DNA of 64,000 nt. It comes from an uncultured Planctomycetota bacterium (lineage in GTDB: Bacteria; Planctomycetota; Phycisphaerae; Phycisphaerales; UBA5793). The DNA lies in NCBI GenBank assembly GCA_900696685.1, contig CAADHA010000027.1:1-64000 (forward strand), in the 5' to 3' direction. Positions 9,219 through 18,170 of this stretch are shown in pieces. The notes beneath the pieces are model-generated. The model searched no databases and was not told where the DNA came from. It was given only the letters and a program-made list of their open reading frames with translations. The position numbers and the translations under genes are program-made. Positions within the stretch are counted from its first letter, which is position 1. Each line of letters starts with the position of its first letter.

Positions 9219-9302
9219 TCAGGCCCGACCGGACAGGAGTTGAAGACCGGGTCGGAGCAAGTCTGTCGAGCCGGGGCCGGCGTTGCAAGGCGTGGAGAAC
9301 GA

Positions 9303-10193
9303 ATGAAGAGGTTCTTTCGACGGTTGTGGGCAAGGTCGCCGCGCTTCATGCGCGTGGCGGCGGGAAGGACCTGGCGCCTTCGGGGCCACCTCGAGCGGCT
9401 CTGGCTGGGAGACAAGAAGGTCGACGCCCGCCTTGCCCGGACCAGGCTCTTCTTCCTCCTCGGAAGCGGCCGCTGCGGGACGCTGTTCGTGAGCACGCTG
9501 CTGAATCTCGACCCCGGTGCCGTGGTGCGGCACGAGCCGCGCGGGCACCCCGACCTCGATTCGCGCCCGCGCTCGCGCCGCGATGCCGACTTCGCGTATT
9601 TCTACATCCAGCACTACCGCAAGTATGTCATCTACCGCGACATCGTGGACACGGGGACGGGCCTCTACGGCGAGGTGTCATCGCCGCTTCGGGCGCTGGG
9701 CGGGGCCTTGGCGAGGAGTTTCCCCCACGCCCGCATGATGATCCTCGCACGCGACGGTCGAGACACGGTGCGCAGCGCCCTCAACCGGCAGGCAGGGCGG
9801 GGATTCAAAGCGATGCACGATCCTGTTCGGCCCCTGCCGGGCGACGCCTTCGCCGGCCGCTGGACATCGATGACCCCGTTTCAGAAGATCTGCTGGTGGT
9901 GGATGGATGCGTACCGGACGCTTCTCAACGACCTGCCCGGCGCGCCCGTGATCCACTTCGAGAAGACGTTGCGCGACTACGACTACCTCAAGGGCAACGT
10001 GCTCGACCCGATCGGGCTGAGCATCTCGCGCGAGCAGTGGACTGCGCACAAGGCCCGCAAGAGCGAGAACTCGGCCGAGACCTACCGCGTGCCGCACTGG
10101 CGCGAGTGGAGCGAGGCGGACAAGGCGTTCTTCGACGAGGTCTGCGGCGAGATGATGGAGCGCCTGGGATATCCGCGCGGGCAGTGGTCGTGA
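9303..10193 (+). CDS. sulfotransferase family protein
   Basis: The 296-residue protein has the two PAPS-binding elements of sulfotransferases. The 5'-phosphosulfate loop is LLGSGRCGTLFVSTLL near residue 55, and the 3'-phosphate motif is ARDGRDTVRSALNR near 150. Late segments (WTAHKARKSENS, DEVCGEMMERLGY) fit the family end. It should move sulfate from PAPS to a carbohydrate or similar acceptor; the acceptor is unknown. Start ATG 9303 has GGAGA 7 nt upstream. A TTG at 9240 is in frame, but its Shine-Dalgarno abuts the codon. A TAGAAT box at 9207-9212 may be the -10 of its promoter. A link with the glycan cluster at 53-64 kb is possible but distant. Confidence 0.82.
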   Translation: MKRFFRRLWARSPRFMRVAAGRTWRLRGHLERLWLGDKKVDARLARTRLFFLLGSGRCGTLFVSTLLNLDPGAVVRHEPRGHPDLDSRPRSRRDADFAYFYIQHYRKYVIYRDIVDTGTGLYGEVSSPLRALGGALARSFPHARMMILARDGRDTVRSALNRQAGRGFKAMHDPVRPLPGDAFAGRWTSMTPFQKICWWWMDAYRTLLNDLPGAPVIHFEKTLRDYDYLKGNVLDPIGLSISREQWTAHKARKSENSAETYRVPHWREWSEADKAFFDEVCGEMMERLGYPRGQWS

Positions 10194-10211
10194 GTTTCTC
10201 CGCCGTGCCGC

Positions 10212-10961
10212 CTACATGTACAGGCCGCCGTTGACGTTGATCTCCTGTCCCGTGATGTAGGACGCGAGGGGCGACGCGAGGAAGGCCACGGCGTGGGCCA
10301 CTTCCTCCGGCTCGCCGAAGCGCCCGATGGGAATGCCCGCCGTGATCTGGTCGCGGATGTTGGCCGGGACCTTCGCCGTCATGTCCGTGGTGACGAATCC
10401 AGGGGCGACGCAGTTCACCGTGATGTTCTTGCGCGCCACTTCGCGCGCGAGCGACTTGGTCAGCGCGATGAGGCCGGCCTTGGCCGCGGCGTAGTTCGCC
10501 TGGCCGAAGTTGCCGGTCTGCCCGATGATCGAGGTGATGTTGATGATGCGTCCCCAGCCGGACTCGACCATCTTGTTGAGCATGGCGTGCGTGATGAGGG
10601 CGGGGCCGGTGAGGTTGACATCCATGACCTCTTCCCACTGCTCGCGCGTCATCTTGGCGAAAGTGCGGTCGCGCGTGATGCCGGCGTTGTTGACGAGGAT
10701 CTGCACGATGCCGAAGTCCTCGTGAATCTGGCTGAGCATCTCTCGGTTCTCTTCATCGACGGCGACGTTGGCGCGGTAGATCTTCGCTTTGCGTCCCTTG
10801 GCGACGATGGTGTCGCAGACTTCGCGGGCCGCCTCCTCGGAGGTGGAGAAGTTGATGGCGACGTCGCAGCCCTCATCCGCCATCGCGATGGCGATGGCGC
10901 GCCCGATGCCGCGCGCAGCGCCGGTAACGAGACAATTCTTACCTTCAAGCGGCAGGGTCAT
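10212..10961 (-). CDS. 3-oxoacyl-ACP / acetoacetyl-CoA reductase (FabG/PhaB type SDR)
   Basis: This classical short-chain dehydrogenase of 249 residues has the NADP loop TGAARGIGRA near residue 15, NNAGITRD, the catalytic Ser in NITSIIGQ, and YAAAK for Tyr/Lys. The C-terminus FLASPLASYITGQEINVNGG is typical of FabG/PhaB. It is the last gene of a minus-strand polyhydroxyalkanoate operon, which favours reduction of acetoacetyl-CoA to (R)-3-hydroxybutyryl-CoA as PhaB over a fatty-acid role. The start ATG at 10961 is chosen over an open upstream extension because AGAGAGG lies just upstream and the fold begins there. FabG and PhaB cannot be told apart by eye. Confidence 0.87.
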   Translation of the reverse strand: MTLPLEGKNCLVTGAARGIGRAIAIAMADEGCDVAINFSTSEEAAREVCDTIVAKGRKAKIYRANVAVDEENREMLSQIHEDFGIVQILVNNAGITRDRTFAKMTREQWEEVMDVNLTGPALITHAMLNKMVESGWGRIINITSIIGQTGNFGQANYAAAKAGLIALTKSLAREVARKNITVNCVAPGFVTTDMTAKVPANIRDQITAGIPIGRFGEPEEVAHAVAFLASPLASYITGQEINVNGGLYM

Positions 10962-11109
10962 GATGCACCTCTCTCTTCCATGGACACCCGGCACCGGCGG
11001 TGACGGCAACGCCGGTCGTTCATCAGTGTACCGCCCGGCCAACGGGAGAACCACGGGGCGGATGCCTTGTTTCGGTCAGACCGGTCTGGCGGAAGGCTTG
11101 ATTGTGACG

Positions 11110-11922
11110 TCACGCCGGCGGGTGCCAGCCGGCGTCAACCCAGAGGGCGCCGCTGGTGGCCGAGTTGCGGATCATGAAGACGATCGCCTCGGCCACCTCT
11201 TCGGGCTGGAGGAGGCGGCGCAACTGGGTCTGCGGCAGAATCTTCTCGCGGATGTAATTCTGGTCCATCGCGCGGACCATCGGCGTGTCGGTGAAGCCTG
11301 GGTGAATGATGGCGCAGCGCACGCCGTGGTAGATCGCCTCCTTGGCAAGTGTGGATTGCGCGCCTTCCAGTCCGGCCTTCGTGGTGGCGTAGGAAATCTG
11401 CCCGCGATTGCCCGCCGAGGAGATCGAGCCGATGAAGATGATCGTGCCCTGGACGCGCTCGGCCGGCTCCCAGCGGCGCAGGCCGCGGCGCGCGCGGTCG
11501 GAGGCGACCGTGGCGATCGCTTCCAGGGCCCAGTAGATCGGCGCGAGGAGATTGACCTCGATCACCTTGCGGAAGAGGTGTTCGTCGTAAAGCACGGGCC
11601 GGCCCGATTCATCAACCTTCACGGCCAGGGCGTCGCGCACGATCCCGGCCGCAGGCACGCAGATGTGCACGGGGCCGAAGCGTTTGACCATCTGCTCGTA
11701 GACGCGCTGGCGAAACTCCGTGCTCGTGACGTCGCCCTTGAACGGAATGAGCACCTCGCGCTCGAGCTCTCGATTGCCCTTTTCGCAGGCGGTGAAGACA
11801 TCATCGGAAACATCGACGACACCGATGGCCCTGAGTCCTGACCCGGCCAGGCTCATGCAGGTAGCCCGGGCGATGCCGCTCGCCCCGCCGGTGATCACCG
11901 CGACACGATCGTGGAGTTGCAT
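11110..11922 (-). CDS. second short-chain dehydrogenase/reductase in the PHA operon
   Basis: The 270-residue SDR has TGGASGIARA near the N-terminus, an acidic segment VVDVSD that suits NAD(H), PAAGIV in place of NNAG, IGSISSAG and the YATTK active-site pair. The C-terminal segment ATSGALWVDAGWHPP fits the SDR superfamily. It is clearly diverged from the neighbouring FabG/PhaB-like reductase and has an extra loop at about residues 110-145. Within the PHA operon it could be a second hydroxyacyl-CoA reductase or dehydrogenase, perhaps for mobilisation, but the substrate is not readable. AGGA lies 5 nt before the ATG. Confidence 0.82.
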   Translation of the reverse strand: MQLHDRVAVITGGASGIARATCMSLAGSGLRAIGVVDVSDDVFTACEKGNRELEREVLIPFKGDVTSTEFRQRVYEQMVKRFGPVHICVPAAGIVRDALAVKVDESGRPVLYDEHLFRKVIEVNLLAPIYWALEAIATVASDRARRGLRRWEPAERVQGTIIFIGSISSAGNRGQISYATTKAGLEGAQSTLAKEAIYHGVRCAIIHPGFTDTPMVRAMDQNYIREKILPQTQLRRLLQPEEVAEAIVFMIRNSATSGALWVDAGWHPPA

Positions 11923-12015
11923 GATTTCCTTCGCCTCCTTGCCACGGACTGGTTCGCACCTCGCAACCTCGGGCGCGCTCCCTTGCGCTGAGCCTCCAGG
12001 TCGAGGCTGGACAGG

Positions 12016-13131
12016 TCAATCAACCGCGTCGGAGCGTGCGGCGAGCCAGTCGCACGCCTTGGGCCAGAGTTCCTTATGCGCCCTGGTTCCGACGGCCAGG
12101 CCGATGTGCCCCGCCTTTACGCGCAGAACCTCGTAGTCCTTTGATGAAATGTACTGGTTGAAAGGCAGGCTCTGTCCGCAGGGCACGAGATGGTCCGCGT
12201 CGGCCACGAGATTGAGCACGGGGCAGGTGATGTGGCGCAGATTGATGAGTTCGGGTCCGAGCGGGAAGCGCCCCTGGATGAGCAGGTTCTGCTGGAGGCC
12301 GAACTTCACGAAGTCGCGGTACACCTCGCCGGCGATGGGAATGTCGTCGTTGCTCCACGTCTCCATCGCGAAGAACTCTTCGAGGAACTTCTCATCCGTC
12401 ATGCGCTCGTAGAAGCCGATCCACTTGGAGAAGTAGTTCTCGACCGGGCGGAGCATCTTGAAGGATGTGCCGAGGAACTCGGGCGGGATGTTGCCCAGCG
12501 TGTCGACAAGGTTGTCCACGTCGAAGTACTTCGAGTCGGTCCAGACCGAGAGCAACTGGCTGCGGTCGGTCCAGTCGATGGGGGCGGCCATGAGGATGAA
12601 GTTTCGCACGAGATCCTGGTGCAGCGACGTGTACATCGCGCTCATCGTCCCGCCCATGCAGTAACCCAGGAGCGAGACCTGGTCGACGTCGCACGCCGCG
12701 ATCAGATGATGCACGACCCCGTGCAGATGGCCCTCGATGTAGTCGTGCAGCGTACGGTCGCTGTCGGCCGGGGTCGGCTCGCCCCAGTCCACGAGGTAGA
12801 CGTCGAATCCGCGATTGAGGAACTGCCGCACCACGCTCTTGTGGGGCAGCAGGTCAAGGACGTAGGGGCGGTTGACGAGTGCGAAGACGCACAGCAGGGG
12901 CTGGGCGTAGCGGATCCGTGCGTCGCCTCGATAGCGGCGCAGTTTGACGGCTCCGGACTCGTAGACCACGTCGAACTCCGTCGCGCCCTTGCGGGCCTTG
13001 CGCGCATACTCCATGACCTTGGGCATCATGCCCGCGCGCTCGAACCAGCCGTTCACATCGGCGCCGGCAAACGGAAAGGCGGCCGCAAATGGATCAACAA
13101 GAGGAGGCATTGCGGAGGATTGGGTAGTCAT
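12016..13131 (-). CDS. phaC: class III poly(3-hydroxyalkanoate) synthase catalytic subunit
   Basis: PhaC polymerises (R)-3-hydroxyacyl-CoA into PHA on the granule surface. The alpha/beta hydrolase fold shows the synthase lipase-like box GYCMGG with nucleophile Cys158, the acid Asp313 in ADADHLVP and His342 in AGHIGLAVG. The length of 371 residues fits class III, the short PhaC that works with PhaE, rather than class I (about 590). A candidate phaE lies directly upstream in the same operon. Start ATG has GGGAGA a few bases before it. No beta-ketothiolase gene (phaA) is in the window. Confidence 0.94.
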   Translation of the reverse strand: MTTQSSAMPPLVDPFAAAFPFAGADVNGWFERAGMMPKVMEYARKARKGATEFDVVYESGAVKLRRYRGDARIRYAQPLLCVFALVNRPYVLDLLPHKSVVRQFLNRGFDVYLVDWGEPTPADSDRTLHDYIEGHLHGVVHHLIAACDVDQVSLLGYCMGGTMSAMYTSLHQDLVRNFILMAAPIDWTDRSQLLSVWTDSKYFDVDNLVDTLGNIPPEFLGTSFKMLRPVENYFSKWIGFYERMTDEKFLEEFFAMETWSNDDIPIAGEVYRDFVKFGLQQNLLIQGRFPLGPELINLRHITCPVLNLVADADHLVPCGQSLPFNQYISSKDYEVLRVKAGHIGLAVGTRAHKELWPKACDWLAARSDAVD

Positions 13132-13205
13132 GGGTCTCCCGTGTTTGCGGCCTCTTGCGGCGCTGGTCCCGGGTTGAAGGGGCGCCAGGGCCGCATGGCG
13201 AGCCT

Positions 13206-13775
13206 TCAGCGTCTGCGTTTCGCCCCTGCCTTCTTACCGGGGTCGCTTTTCGCGCTCTTCTTCCTCTTCCTCGGGACGCGGGCCGGCGCGGAGCGAGCGG
13301 TGCGGCCGTGGCGGCGAGGCTTCGCCACGCCCAGCGCCTCTTCAATCGCATCGAGGCGCTCCGCCACTTCGTCGATACGGCGCGAGAGCCATGATTCGGC
13401 GTCGCGGACCGCACCCACCGCGTCATAGACGCCCAGCGTCGAGCCGAACGACTGTTCCGACGCCTTGCGGATGAAATCCTCGACCTGGCGCCGCATGGCC
13501 AGGGCGTTCTCGAGGGAGTGCTTCATCTGCTCGAGGAACTGCGGGCTTCGGAGGTACTCCTCCGCCCATCGGCTCATGGATTCGAGCCACGCTTTCTGCA
13601 TCTGCCGGAGCACTTCAGAGGATGTCTGCGCGACGGAGGCCGGCGCAGCGCCCGAGGCGGCCGGCGCGCCGGCGCGGGCGAACTGGCTCATCATCTGCTG
13701 CCACATCGCCTGCATGGGCGCGGGATCGAAGGGAGGCATCGTGAAGGGGGGTTGGGTTCCGGAAGTCTGACTCAT
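13206..13775 (-). CDS. phaE: PHA synthase subunit PhaE-like protein
   Basis: PhaE is the non-catalytic partner that class III PhaC needs. This 189-residue protein is largely helical, with a Met/Gln-rich start (MQAMWQQMMSQF), the segment WLESMSRWAEEYLRSPQFLEQM that resembles PhaE and phasins, a C-terminal coiled coil (SRRIDEVAERLDAIEEALG) and a Lys/Arg-rich tail. It is shorter than many PhaE proteins, so a granule-associated phasin is the alternative; the place directly before phaC favours PhaE. I prefer ATG at 13775 to the one at 13781, because AGGAG sits 6 nt before the former and abuts the latter. The basic tail may touch DNA or acidic partners (inference). Confidence 0.72.
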   Translation of the reverse strand: MSQTSGTQPPFTMPPFDPAPMQAMWQQMMSQFARAGAPAASGAAPASVAQTSSEVLRQMQKAWLESMSRWAEEYLRSPQFLEQMKHSLENALAMRRQVEDFIRKASEQSFGSTLGVYDAVGAVRDAESWLSRRIDEVAERLDAIEEALGVAKPRRHGRTARSAPARVPRKRKKSAKSDPGKKAGAKRRR

Positions 13776-13872
13776 CGGCATCTCCTGGCGAGTCGCGACG
13801 GTTGCGTGCTCGCCGCGACGATCATCGCCTGCGCCGCCGCCGGATCAAACGCGCCGCGTGGCGATCACGAAA

Positions 13873-13909
13873 GAAGGCCGCCCCGCGTCGTGGCGCGGCC
13901 GCGGCCTTC
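13873..13909 (-). terminator. hairpin terminator after the phasin gene
   Basis: GAAGGCCGC pairs with GCGGCCTTC in a 9-bp stem around a GC-rich loop, 29 nt past the phasin stop in its direction of transcription, followed by TTTCG. It would separate the phasin message from phaE-phaC. Confidence 0.6.
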
Positions 13910-13937
13910 TCTGCTTCGCACGTCAGCGGAGGGCGGA

Positions 13938-14450
13938 TCAGGCCTTGGCAGCGACCTTGACCCTGCGGGTCTCGGCCTCGGAAGGGCCCGTGCACGACCT
14001 GGCGGCCTCGAAGCCGCACTCCATAATGGAGCGGCTGAAGTCGGCCATCTCGGCGACGCGGTCATTGACGAAGGCGGCCTGGCGCTTCATGGCGTCGCCG
14101 GCCTGCTTCATGAAGCGGTCGGCATCGGCGCGGAAGGAGTCAGCGTCGAGGGGCCACTTCATCGCGCTGAGGCTGTTCACCTGCTCGCGGAAGGTGTCCA
14201 GGCCCTCGCGGCACAGGCCGGCGACGAACTTCTCGCCCTCCAGCGCCTGCCGCGCGACGAACTGGGTGGTCTGCTCGACGGCATTGCGGGCCGGCGCGGG
14301 CCAGTTCTCGACGCCCATCGGCCGGTTCATCGTGCCGACAACGTTGCCGACGAACTGCTCGTGCGCGCCGACGGCCTTGAGGGCGGCGTCGCTGAACTGC
14401 ATCGCTGCGGTGCGGAAAGTGTCGTTGACGTTTTGTGCGTTTGCGTTCAT
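13938..14450 (-). CDS. phasin (PHA granule-associated protein)
   Basis: Phasins coat PHA granules and control their size and number. The 170-residue, Cys-poor helical protein has amphipathic segments (AAMQFSDAALKAVGAHEQFVG and ADADRFMKQAGDAMKRQAAF) and the Ala/Lys-rich end of the phasin family. The start ATG at 14450 gives the typical short N-terminus MNANAQNVND; an upstream open extension looks non-coding. The gene is divergent from phaR across 311 nt that hold candidate operator repeats, and it has its own terminator, which fits a strongly expressed phasin under PhaR control. Confidence 0.75.
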   Translation of the reverse strand: MNANAQNVNDTFRTAAMQFSDAALKAVGAHEQFVGNVVGTMNRPMGVENWPAPARNAVEQTTQFVARQALEGEKFVAGLCREGLDTFREQVNSLSAMKWPLDADSFRADADRFMKQAGDAMKRQAAFVNDRVAEMADFSRSIMECGFEAARSCTGPSEAETRRVKVAAKA

Positions 14451-14761
14451 CGTGGTGCTCCCGGCCGGCGATCGCGGCCACTGCGGTGGGTCGAAGTCCA
14501 TTGGTTCCAACAGGACTATGATACCTCCGATCGGACCGCCGTCTAGCAAGAGTTTGTGCAAATGCAAAAAAACGTTGTGCAGACGCGGAAAGCGGCGGAA
14601 AGTCGGGTGCAGCCCCTAGGCCGCAGGCGCCGGGGAGCGGGCGCCGGCGAAGGCATCGAGCGGGTGTCTCGCCGCGACCCGGAGGCTCCGCGCAGGGCGG
14701 CGCAACGCGGGGCGGACGGCCTGCTGAACACAACGGATCTCCGGCGACGGGAGGAGCACGC
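14451..14761. promoter_or_regulatory. divergent phasin/phaR control region with TTGTGCA repeats
   Basis: This 311-nt gap has no gene. Two direct TTGTGCA copies start exactly 21 nt apart (14554-14560 and 14575-14581), with an ATGCA and an A-run between them. PhaR-family repressors bind TGC-rich sites and control phasin genes, and both flanking genes are a phasin and a phaR, so this is a credible PhaR operator. It is an inference from context. The A/T-rich stretch 14560-14573 probably overlaps the promoters. Confidence 0.45.
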
Positions 14762-15433
14762 ATGGCGAAGAAACGCAGGAGGAGGACCGCACAAGCGAAG
14801 AGCCGCAAGGCCCCGACGCGCCCGCGCCGCCGGGCGCAGGCACGCGAAGCCGGCGGACCGACTGAGCACGCAGGCATCATCACGATCCGCAAGTACGCCA
14901 ACCGCCGGCTCTACGACACAGCCGCGAGCGCCCACATCACTCAGGAGGACCTCTACCGAATGGTCGGGCGCGGCGCGATGGTGCGCGTGATTGACGCCTC
15001 AAGCGGCGAGGACATCACCAGCCAGGCTCTGGCGCTGACGCTGATCGAGCACGACCCGGCGAAGTGGCGCCTCATGCCCGCGTGGCTTCTGCACCAGATG
15101 ATCCGCTTGCGCGAGCAGGCGCTCGGGGGCTGGCTCGGCCCGCTGTGGGGGATGCTGGGCGCGGCGAGCCACGCGCCGGCGGGTCAGCCGACGTGGCCGG
15201 GTGCGGCGGCGGTTCCCTTCGCCTGGCCCGCAGGCGGCCCGGTCTGGCCCGCGGCGGGAGAAGTCTCCTGGGGCGTGCGGGCGCCCGAAGCAGCCGCAAC
15301 TCACAGCCGGCGGGCGACACCGACATCCGAGCGGCGCGAAGTTGAGGTGGCGGAGATTCGCGCGGAGATCGAAGCCCTTCTACAGCGCCTGGGAGAGATG
15401 GAAGCAGGAGAGCGTCGCCGGCCTCCGGCATGA
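14762..15433 (+). CDS. phaR: polyhydroxyalkanoate synthesis regulator PhaR
   Basis: PhaR is a DNA-binding repressor that also binds PHA and so senses granule formation. The N-terminal PHB accumulation regulatory domain is clear from about residue 40 (IRKYANRRLYDTAASAHITQEDL). It is preceded by a Lys/Arg-rich stretch of about 35 residues and followed by a Trp/Pro/Gly-rich middle (about 115-175) and a C-terminal helix with coiled-coil character. GGAGG lies before the ATG. It diverges from the phasin gene, the usual target. The low-complexity middle is not typical and may carry the polymer-binding role (inference). Confidence 0.9.
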   Translation: MAKKRRRRTAQAKSRKAPTRPRRRAQAREAGGPTEHAGIITIRKYANRRLYDTAASAHITQEDLYRMVGRGAMVRVIDASSGEDITSQALALTLIEHDPAKWRLMPAWLLHQMIRLREQALGGWLGPLWGMLGAASHAPAGQPTWPGAAAVPFAWPAGGPVWPAAGEVSWGVRAPEAAATHSRRATPTSERREVEVAEIRAEIEALLQRLGEMEAGERRRPPA

Positions 15434-15717
15434 TGTTCGCATTCCGTCAGGATACCCGGCCCGAAAAATCTGGTGATTTTGCTCGCGCGAATGTGGAATC
15501 GACTACTCAACAGCGCCATCTGGTGCTATTCTTTACTTATGGTGGAGCCGGTTGTCCGCGGTGGGCATCGGTGACTCGGGAGTCGGTGCCAGGCGTTCGA
15601 TGCACCGCCGTTGAGGGGTCGATCGGCAAGCAAGCCACACACCGCGTTCATCGCACCCGGTGCGCAGGCCGAGGGTGATGATCGCCTCGAAATGGAAACG
15701 AAGAAAGGGGTTGCGGC

Positions 15718-16590
15718 ATGTCACGCAAGTCTGTAAGAGGATTCACGCTGGTCGAACTTCTGGTGGTGATCTCGATCATCGCACTGCTGATCGGTCTGCT
15801 GCTTCCGGCTCTGAGCCGGGCCCGGGCTGCGGCTCGTACGACGACGTGCCTGAGCAACATGGGCCAGGTCTCACGCTCGAACACGATGTACCAGGACGAC
15901 GGCGAGGACTTCATGCCCATCCGCCATCCCTACTCGGGCGGCTGGTCGAACTTCAACCACGGCGGGCGCTATCCGCTGCAAGGCAGCAGCGTGCAGTGGG
16001 CGTGCGTCTACCCCTTTGACCGGCCGTTGAACAAGTACGCCCACCCCGAACTTCCGCTGGGTGGATTCCCGATCAACGGAAGCAGCGGGCCGGGGCGCTT
16101 TGACCAGGGCCTCAACCAGTCTTCCTTCCAGGACCCGAATCGCTTCAATTTCCCGATCTTCGAGTGCCCGGCCGACCGGGCGCTGAGCAGTAACTACCAG
16201 GAGGGCGGCGGCAACAACTTCGTCGGTCCGCGCTCCTGCTACCAGGCGATCGGCACAACCTACATGTTCAACTGCTACTGGTTCCTGCAGTTGACCGGCC
16301 ACCCGCGCCGTCAGGCTACATGGAACTGGGATCGCGGGACGCGCATGTTCCGCCGCGCCCGCCTCGTGTATCCCGCCCAGTTCGTCGGGTTCTTTGACGA
16401 TCCGTTCGACGCGACGTTCTGGGTGCGCCGGTCCCCTGCCGTTACTCACCACGGCCGGCCCGACGTGAACTCAGTTTCCTTCCTCGACGGCCATGCGACC
16501 CAGGTCAAGACGGAGTACAACGGGCAGAGCACCTTCCCCGAGTACAACACATCCATCTACTTCCTCGTCTACCCCGAGTACCTCCAGTAA
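15718..16590 (+). CDS. pseudopilin-like protein 1 (prepilin N-terminal methylation domain)
   Basis: The N-terminus has the type IV prepilin/type II pseudopilin signal: basic leader, then [19 protein letters not shown] with cleavage after Gly and a Glu at +5 of the mature chain, and one membrane helix. The 290-residue protein ends with the planctomycete pattern H-x9-DG ([15 protein letters not shown]), then PEYLQ. It belongs to the large planctomycete family of secreted prepilin-type proteins, whose roles are mostly unknown. It is the first of four tandem paralogues; it shares MSRKSVRGF with copy 3 and is the only copy keeping Asp-Gly rather than Asp-Ala in the motif. GAAAGGGG precedes the ATG. 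The 284-nt gap upstream (15434-15717) holds no gene; a T-rich stretch near 15525-15542 may be its promoter. Confidence 0.85.
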   Translation: MSRKSVRGFTLVELLVVISIIALLIGLLLPALSRARAAARTTTCLSNMGQVSRSNTMYQDDGEDFMPIRHPYSGGWSNFNHGGRYPLQGSSVQWACVYPFDRPLNKYAHPELPLGGFPINGSSGPGRFDQGLNQSSFQDPNRFNFPIFECPADRALSSNYQEGGGNNFVGPRSCYQAIGTTYMFNCYWFLQLTGHPRRQATWNWDRGTRMFRRARLVYPAQFVGFFDDPFDATFWVRRSPAVTHHGRPDVNSVSFLDGHATQVKTEYNGQSTFPEYNTSIYFLVYPEYLQ

Positions 16591-16618
16591 GGCGGCCGGC
16601 ATTCAGAATCGCCTGACA

Positions 16619-16647
16619 GAGGCCCCCGCGCCATGCGCGGGGGCCTT
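16619..16647 (+). terminator. terminator of pseudopilin 1
   Basis: GGCCCCCGCG pairs perfectly with CGCGGGGGCC around a 5-nt loop, followed by TTCTC, about 30 nt after the stop codon. Confidence 0.75.
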
Positions 16648-16804
16648 CTCCGTTGCGCTGCGCGCGGCCCCGCAACGGGCAGCGCCACCCGGAGCATTCG
16701 GTGCTTCCGCTCCCCCGAGGAGAGGGTCCTGGGACACTCGGGGAGTGTGGATTCAGCGGGTGGCCGGGGAGACACTTTTTGCGGTAATTCCCTCATTTCG
16801 GGGA

Positions 16805-16832
16805 TTGCATTGGAGCCTGAAATGGGTTAGTG
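16805..16832 (+). promoter_or_regulatory. promoter-like element of pseudopilin 2
   Basis: TTGCAT and TTAGTG are separated by 16 nt. The same pair (TTGCAT or TTGCAA, 16 nt, TTAGAG) precedes copies 3 and 4. In copy 4 the surrounding spacer is otherwise diverged, which supports selection on this element. Confidence 0.5.
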
Positions 16833-16926
16833 TCTATGGGGCCAGATCATCGGTCGCGGGCGGGGCGAATCTGCTCCGCCCCCATGCCGGCGCTTGCGGA
16901 CGGCAAGGAACGAAAGGGGTTGCGGC

Positions 16927-17835
16927 ATGACACGCAAGTCTGGACGAGGATTCACGCTGGTTGAGCTTCTGGTGGTGATCTCGATCATCGCCCTGCTGAC
17001 CGGCTTGCTCCTGCCAACGATGAGCGAGGCGCGTGACGCGGCCCGCACCTCGACCTGCCTGGCCCACCTCGGCATGGTCGCGGTGGCGAGCAGCCTCTAC
17101 CAGGATGACGGGGAGGACTGGATGCCCGTGCGCCAACCCTACGGCTTTGAGGGCGGCCGCGGCAACGCCTGGTCGAACTTCAACCACGGCGGGCGCTATC
17201 CGACGGGGGGAACGCTGGGCTCGATGTTCTGCGTCTACCCCTTCGACCGGTTGCTCAACAAGTATGCGCATCCGACGCTGCCACGTGGCGGCCGCGAGCC
17301 GCGCACCCCCGAGGAGTGGGACAGCCCCAGCGGGCGATTCGACGAGGGGCTCGGACCCCGGGATTTTACGATCGCGACGCGATTCAACTTCCCGATCTTC
17401 GAATGCCCGGCCGACCGGGCGCTGAGCGCGAACTACCAGGAGGGGGGAGGAATCAACTTCGTGGGGCCGCGATCGTGCTACCAGGCGATCGGGACGTCCT
17501 ACCTGTTCAACGTCTATTGGTACAATCAACTGACAGGGCATCCGCGGCGTAACGCGACGTGGACCTGGCGGCGCGGGGTGAAGATGTTCTCGCGCGCCCG
17601 GCTCGTGTATCCGAGCCAGTTCATCGCGTACTTTGATGATCCGTTTGACGCCACGTTCTGGCAGGCTCGTCCGCCGGATTTGACGCACCACGGCCGGGCC
17701 GACATCAACTCCGTCTCCTTCCTCGACGCCCACGCAGAGCAGATCAAGACCGAGTACGAGAGCACGGGCCAGAGCAAGCTGCCGATGTACAACTCGGCGA
17801 AGTACTTCCTCGTTTTTCCGGAGTACCTCCAGTAA
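16927..17835 (+). CDS. pseudopilin-like protein 2
   Basis: This is a 302-residue paralogue with the prepilin leader MTRKSGRG and mature start [18 protein letters not shown]. The globular part shares [36 protein letters not shown] and the C-terminal PEYLQ with its neighbours. The H-x9 motif ends in Asp-Ala (SVSFLDAHA). Over the last 148 residues it is about 74 per cent identical to copy 1 by my count. It is closest to copy 4, sharing MTRKSGRGF, length and the RGGREPRTP segment. It has its own promoter-like element and terminator, so it is probably transcribed alone. Conserved Cys pairs (one after the N-helix, one in FECPAD, one in RSCYQ) suggest a structured extracellular domain. Confidence 0.85.
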   Translation: MTRKSGRGFTLVELLVVISIIALLTGLLLPTMSEARDAARTSTCLAHLGMVAVASSLYQDDGEDWMPVRQPYGFEGGRGNAWSNFNHGGRYPTGGTLGSMFCVYPFDRLLNKYAHPTLPRGGREPRTPEEWDSPSGRFDEGLGPRDFTIATRFNFPIFECPADRALSANYQEGGGINFVGPRSCYQAIGTSYLFNVYWYNQLTGHPRRNATWTWRRGVKMFSRARLVYPSQFIAYFDDPFDATFWQARPPDLTHHGRADINSVSFLDAHAEQIKTEYESTGQSKLPMYNSAKYFLVFPEYLQ

Positions 17836-17863
17836 GGCGGCCGGCATTCAGAATCGCCTGACA

Positions 17864-17894
17864 GAGGCCCCCGCGACAGGCGCGGGGGCCTTTT
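17864..17894 (+). terminator. terminator of pseudopilin 2
   Basis: The GGCCCCCGCG/CGCGGGGGCC stem with a 5-nt loop (ACAGG) is followed by TTTT. The stem is identical to the one after copy 1 while the loop differs. Confidence 0.8.
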
Positions 17895-18048
17895 CCGTTG
17901 CGCTGCGCGCGGCCCCGCAACGGGCAGCGCCACCCGGAGCATTCGGTGCTTCCGCTCCCCCGAGGAGAGGGTCCTGGGACGCTCGGGGAGTGTGGATTCG
18001 GCGGGTGGCCGGGGAGACACTTTTTGCGGTAATTCCCTCATTCGGGGA

Positions 18049-18076
18049 TTGCATTGGAGCCTGAAATGGGTTAGAG
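18049..18076 (+). promoter_or_regulatory. promoter-like element of pseudopilin 3
   Basis: TTGCAT, a 16-nt spacer and TTAGAG, matching the elements before copies 2 and 4. Confidence 0.5.
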
Positions 18077-18170
18077 TCTATGGGGCCAGATCATCGGTCG
18101 CGGGCGGGGCGAATCTGCTCCGCCCCCATGCCGGCGCTCGCCGGCGGCAAGGAACGAAAGGGGTTGCGGC

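Larger units (their letters stand above)
16591..16926 (+). repeat. intergenic repeat copy A between pseudopilin genes 1 and 2
   Basis: These 336 nt match 17836-18170 with about nine substitutions and one single-base indel by my reading, roughly 97 per cent. The unit holds a terminator hairpin, a promoter-like element and the ribosome site of the next gene. It contains no gene of its own. Confidence 0.85.
17836..18170 (+). repeat. intergenic repeat copy B between pseudopilin genes 2 and 3
   Basis: A near-identical copy of 16591-16926, 335 nt, carrying the same terminator, promoter-like element and leader. No gene lies within it. Confidence 0.85.

Noticed and set aside
9240-9302. TTG start for the sulfotransferase
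   Set aside because: Its Shine-Dalgarno would touch the start codon; ATG 9303 has better spacing.
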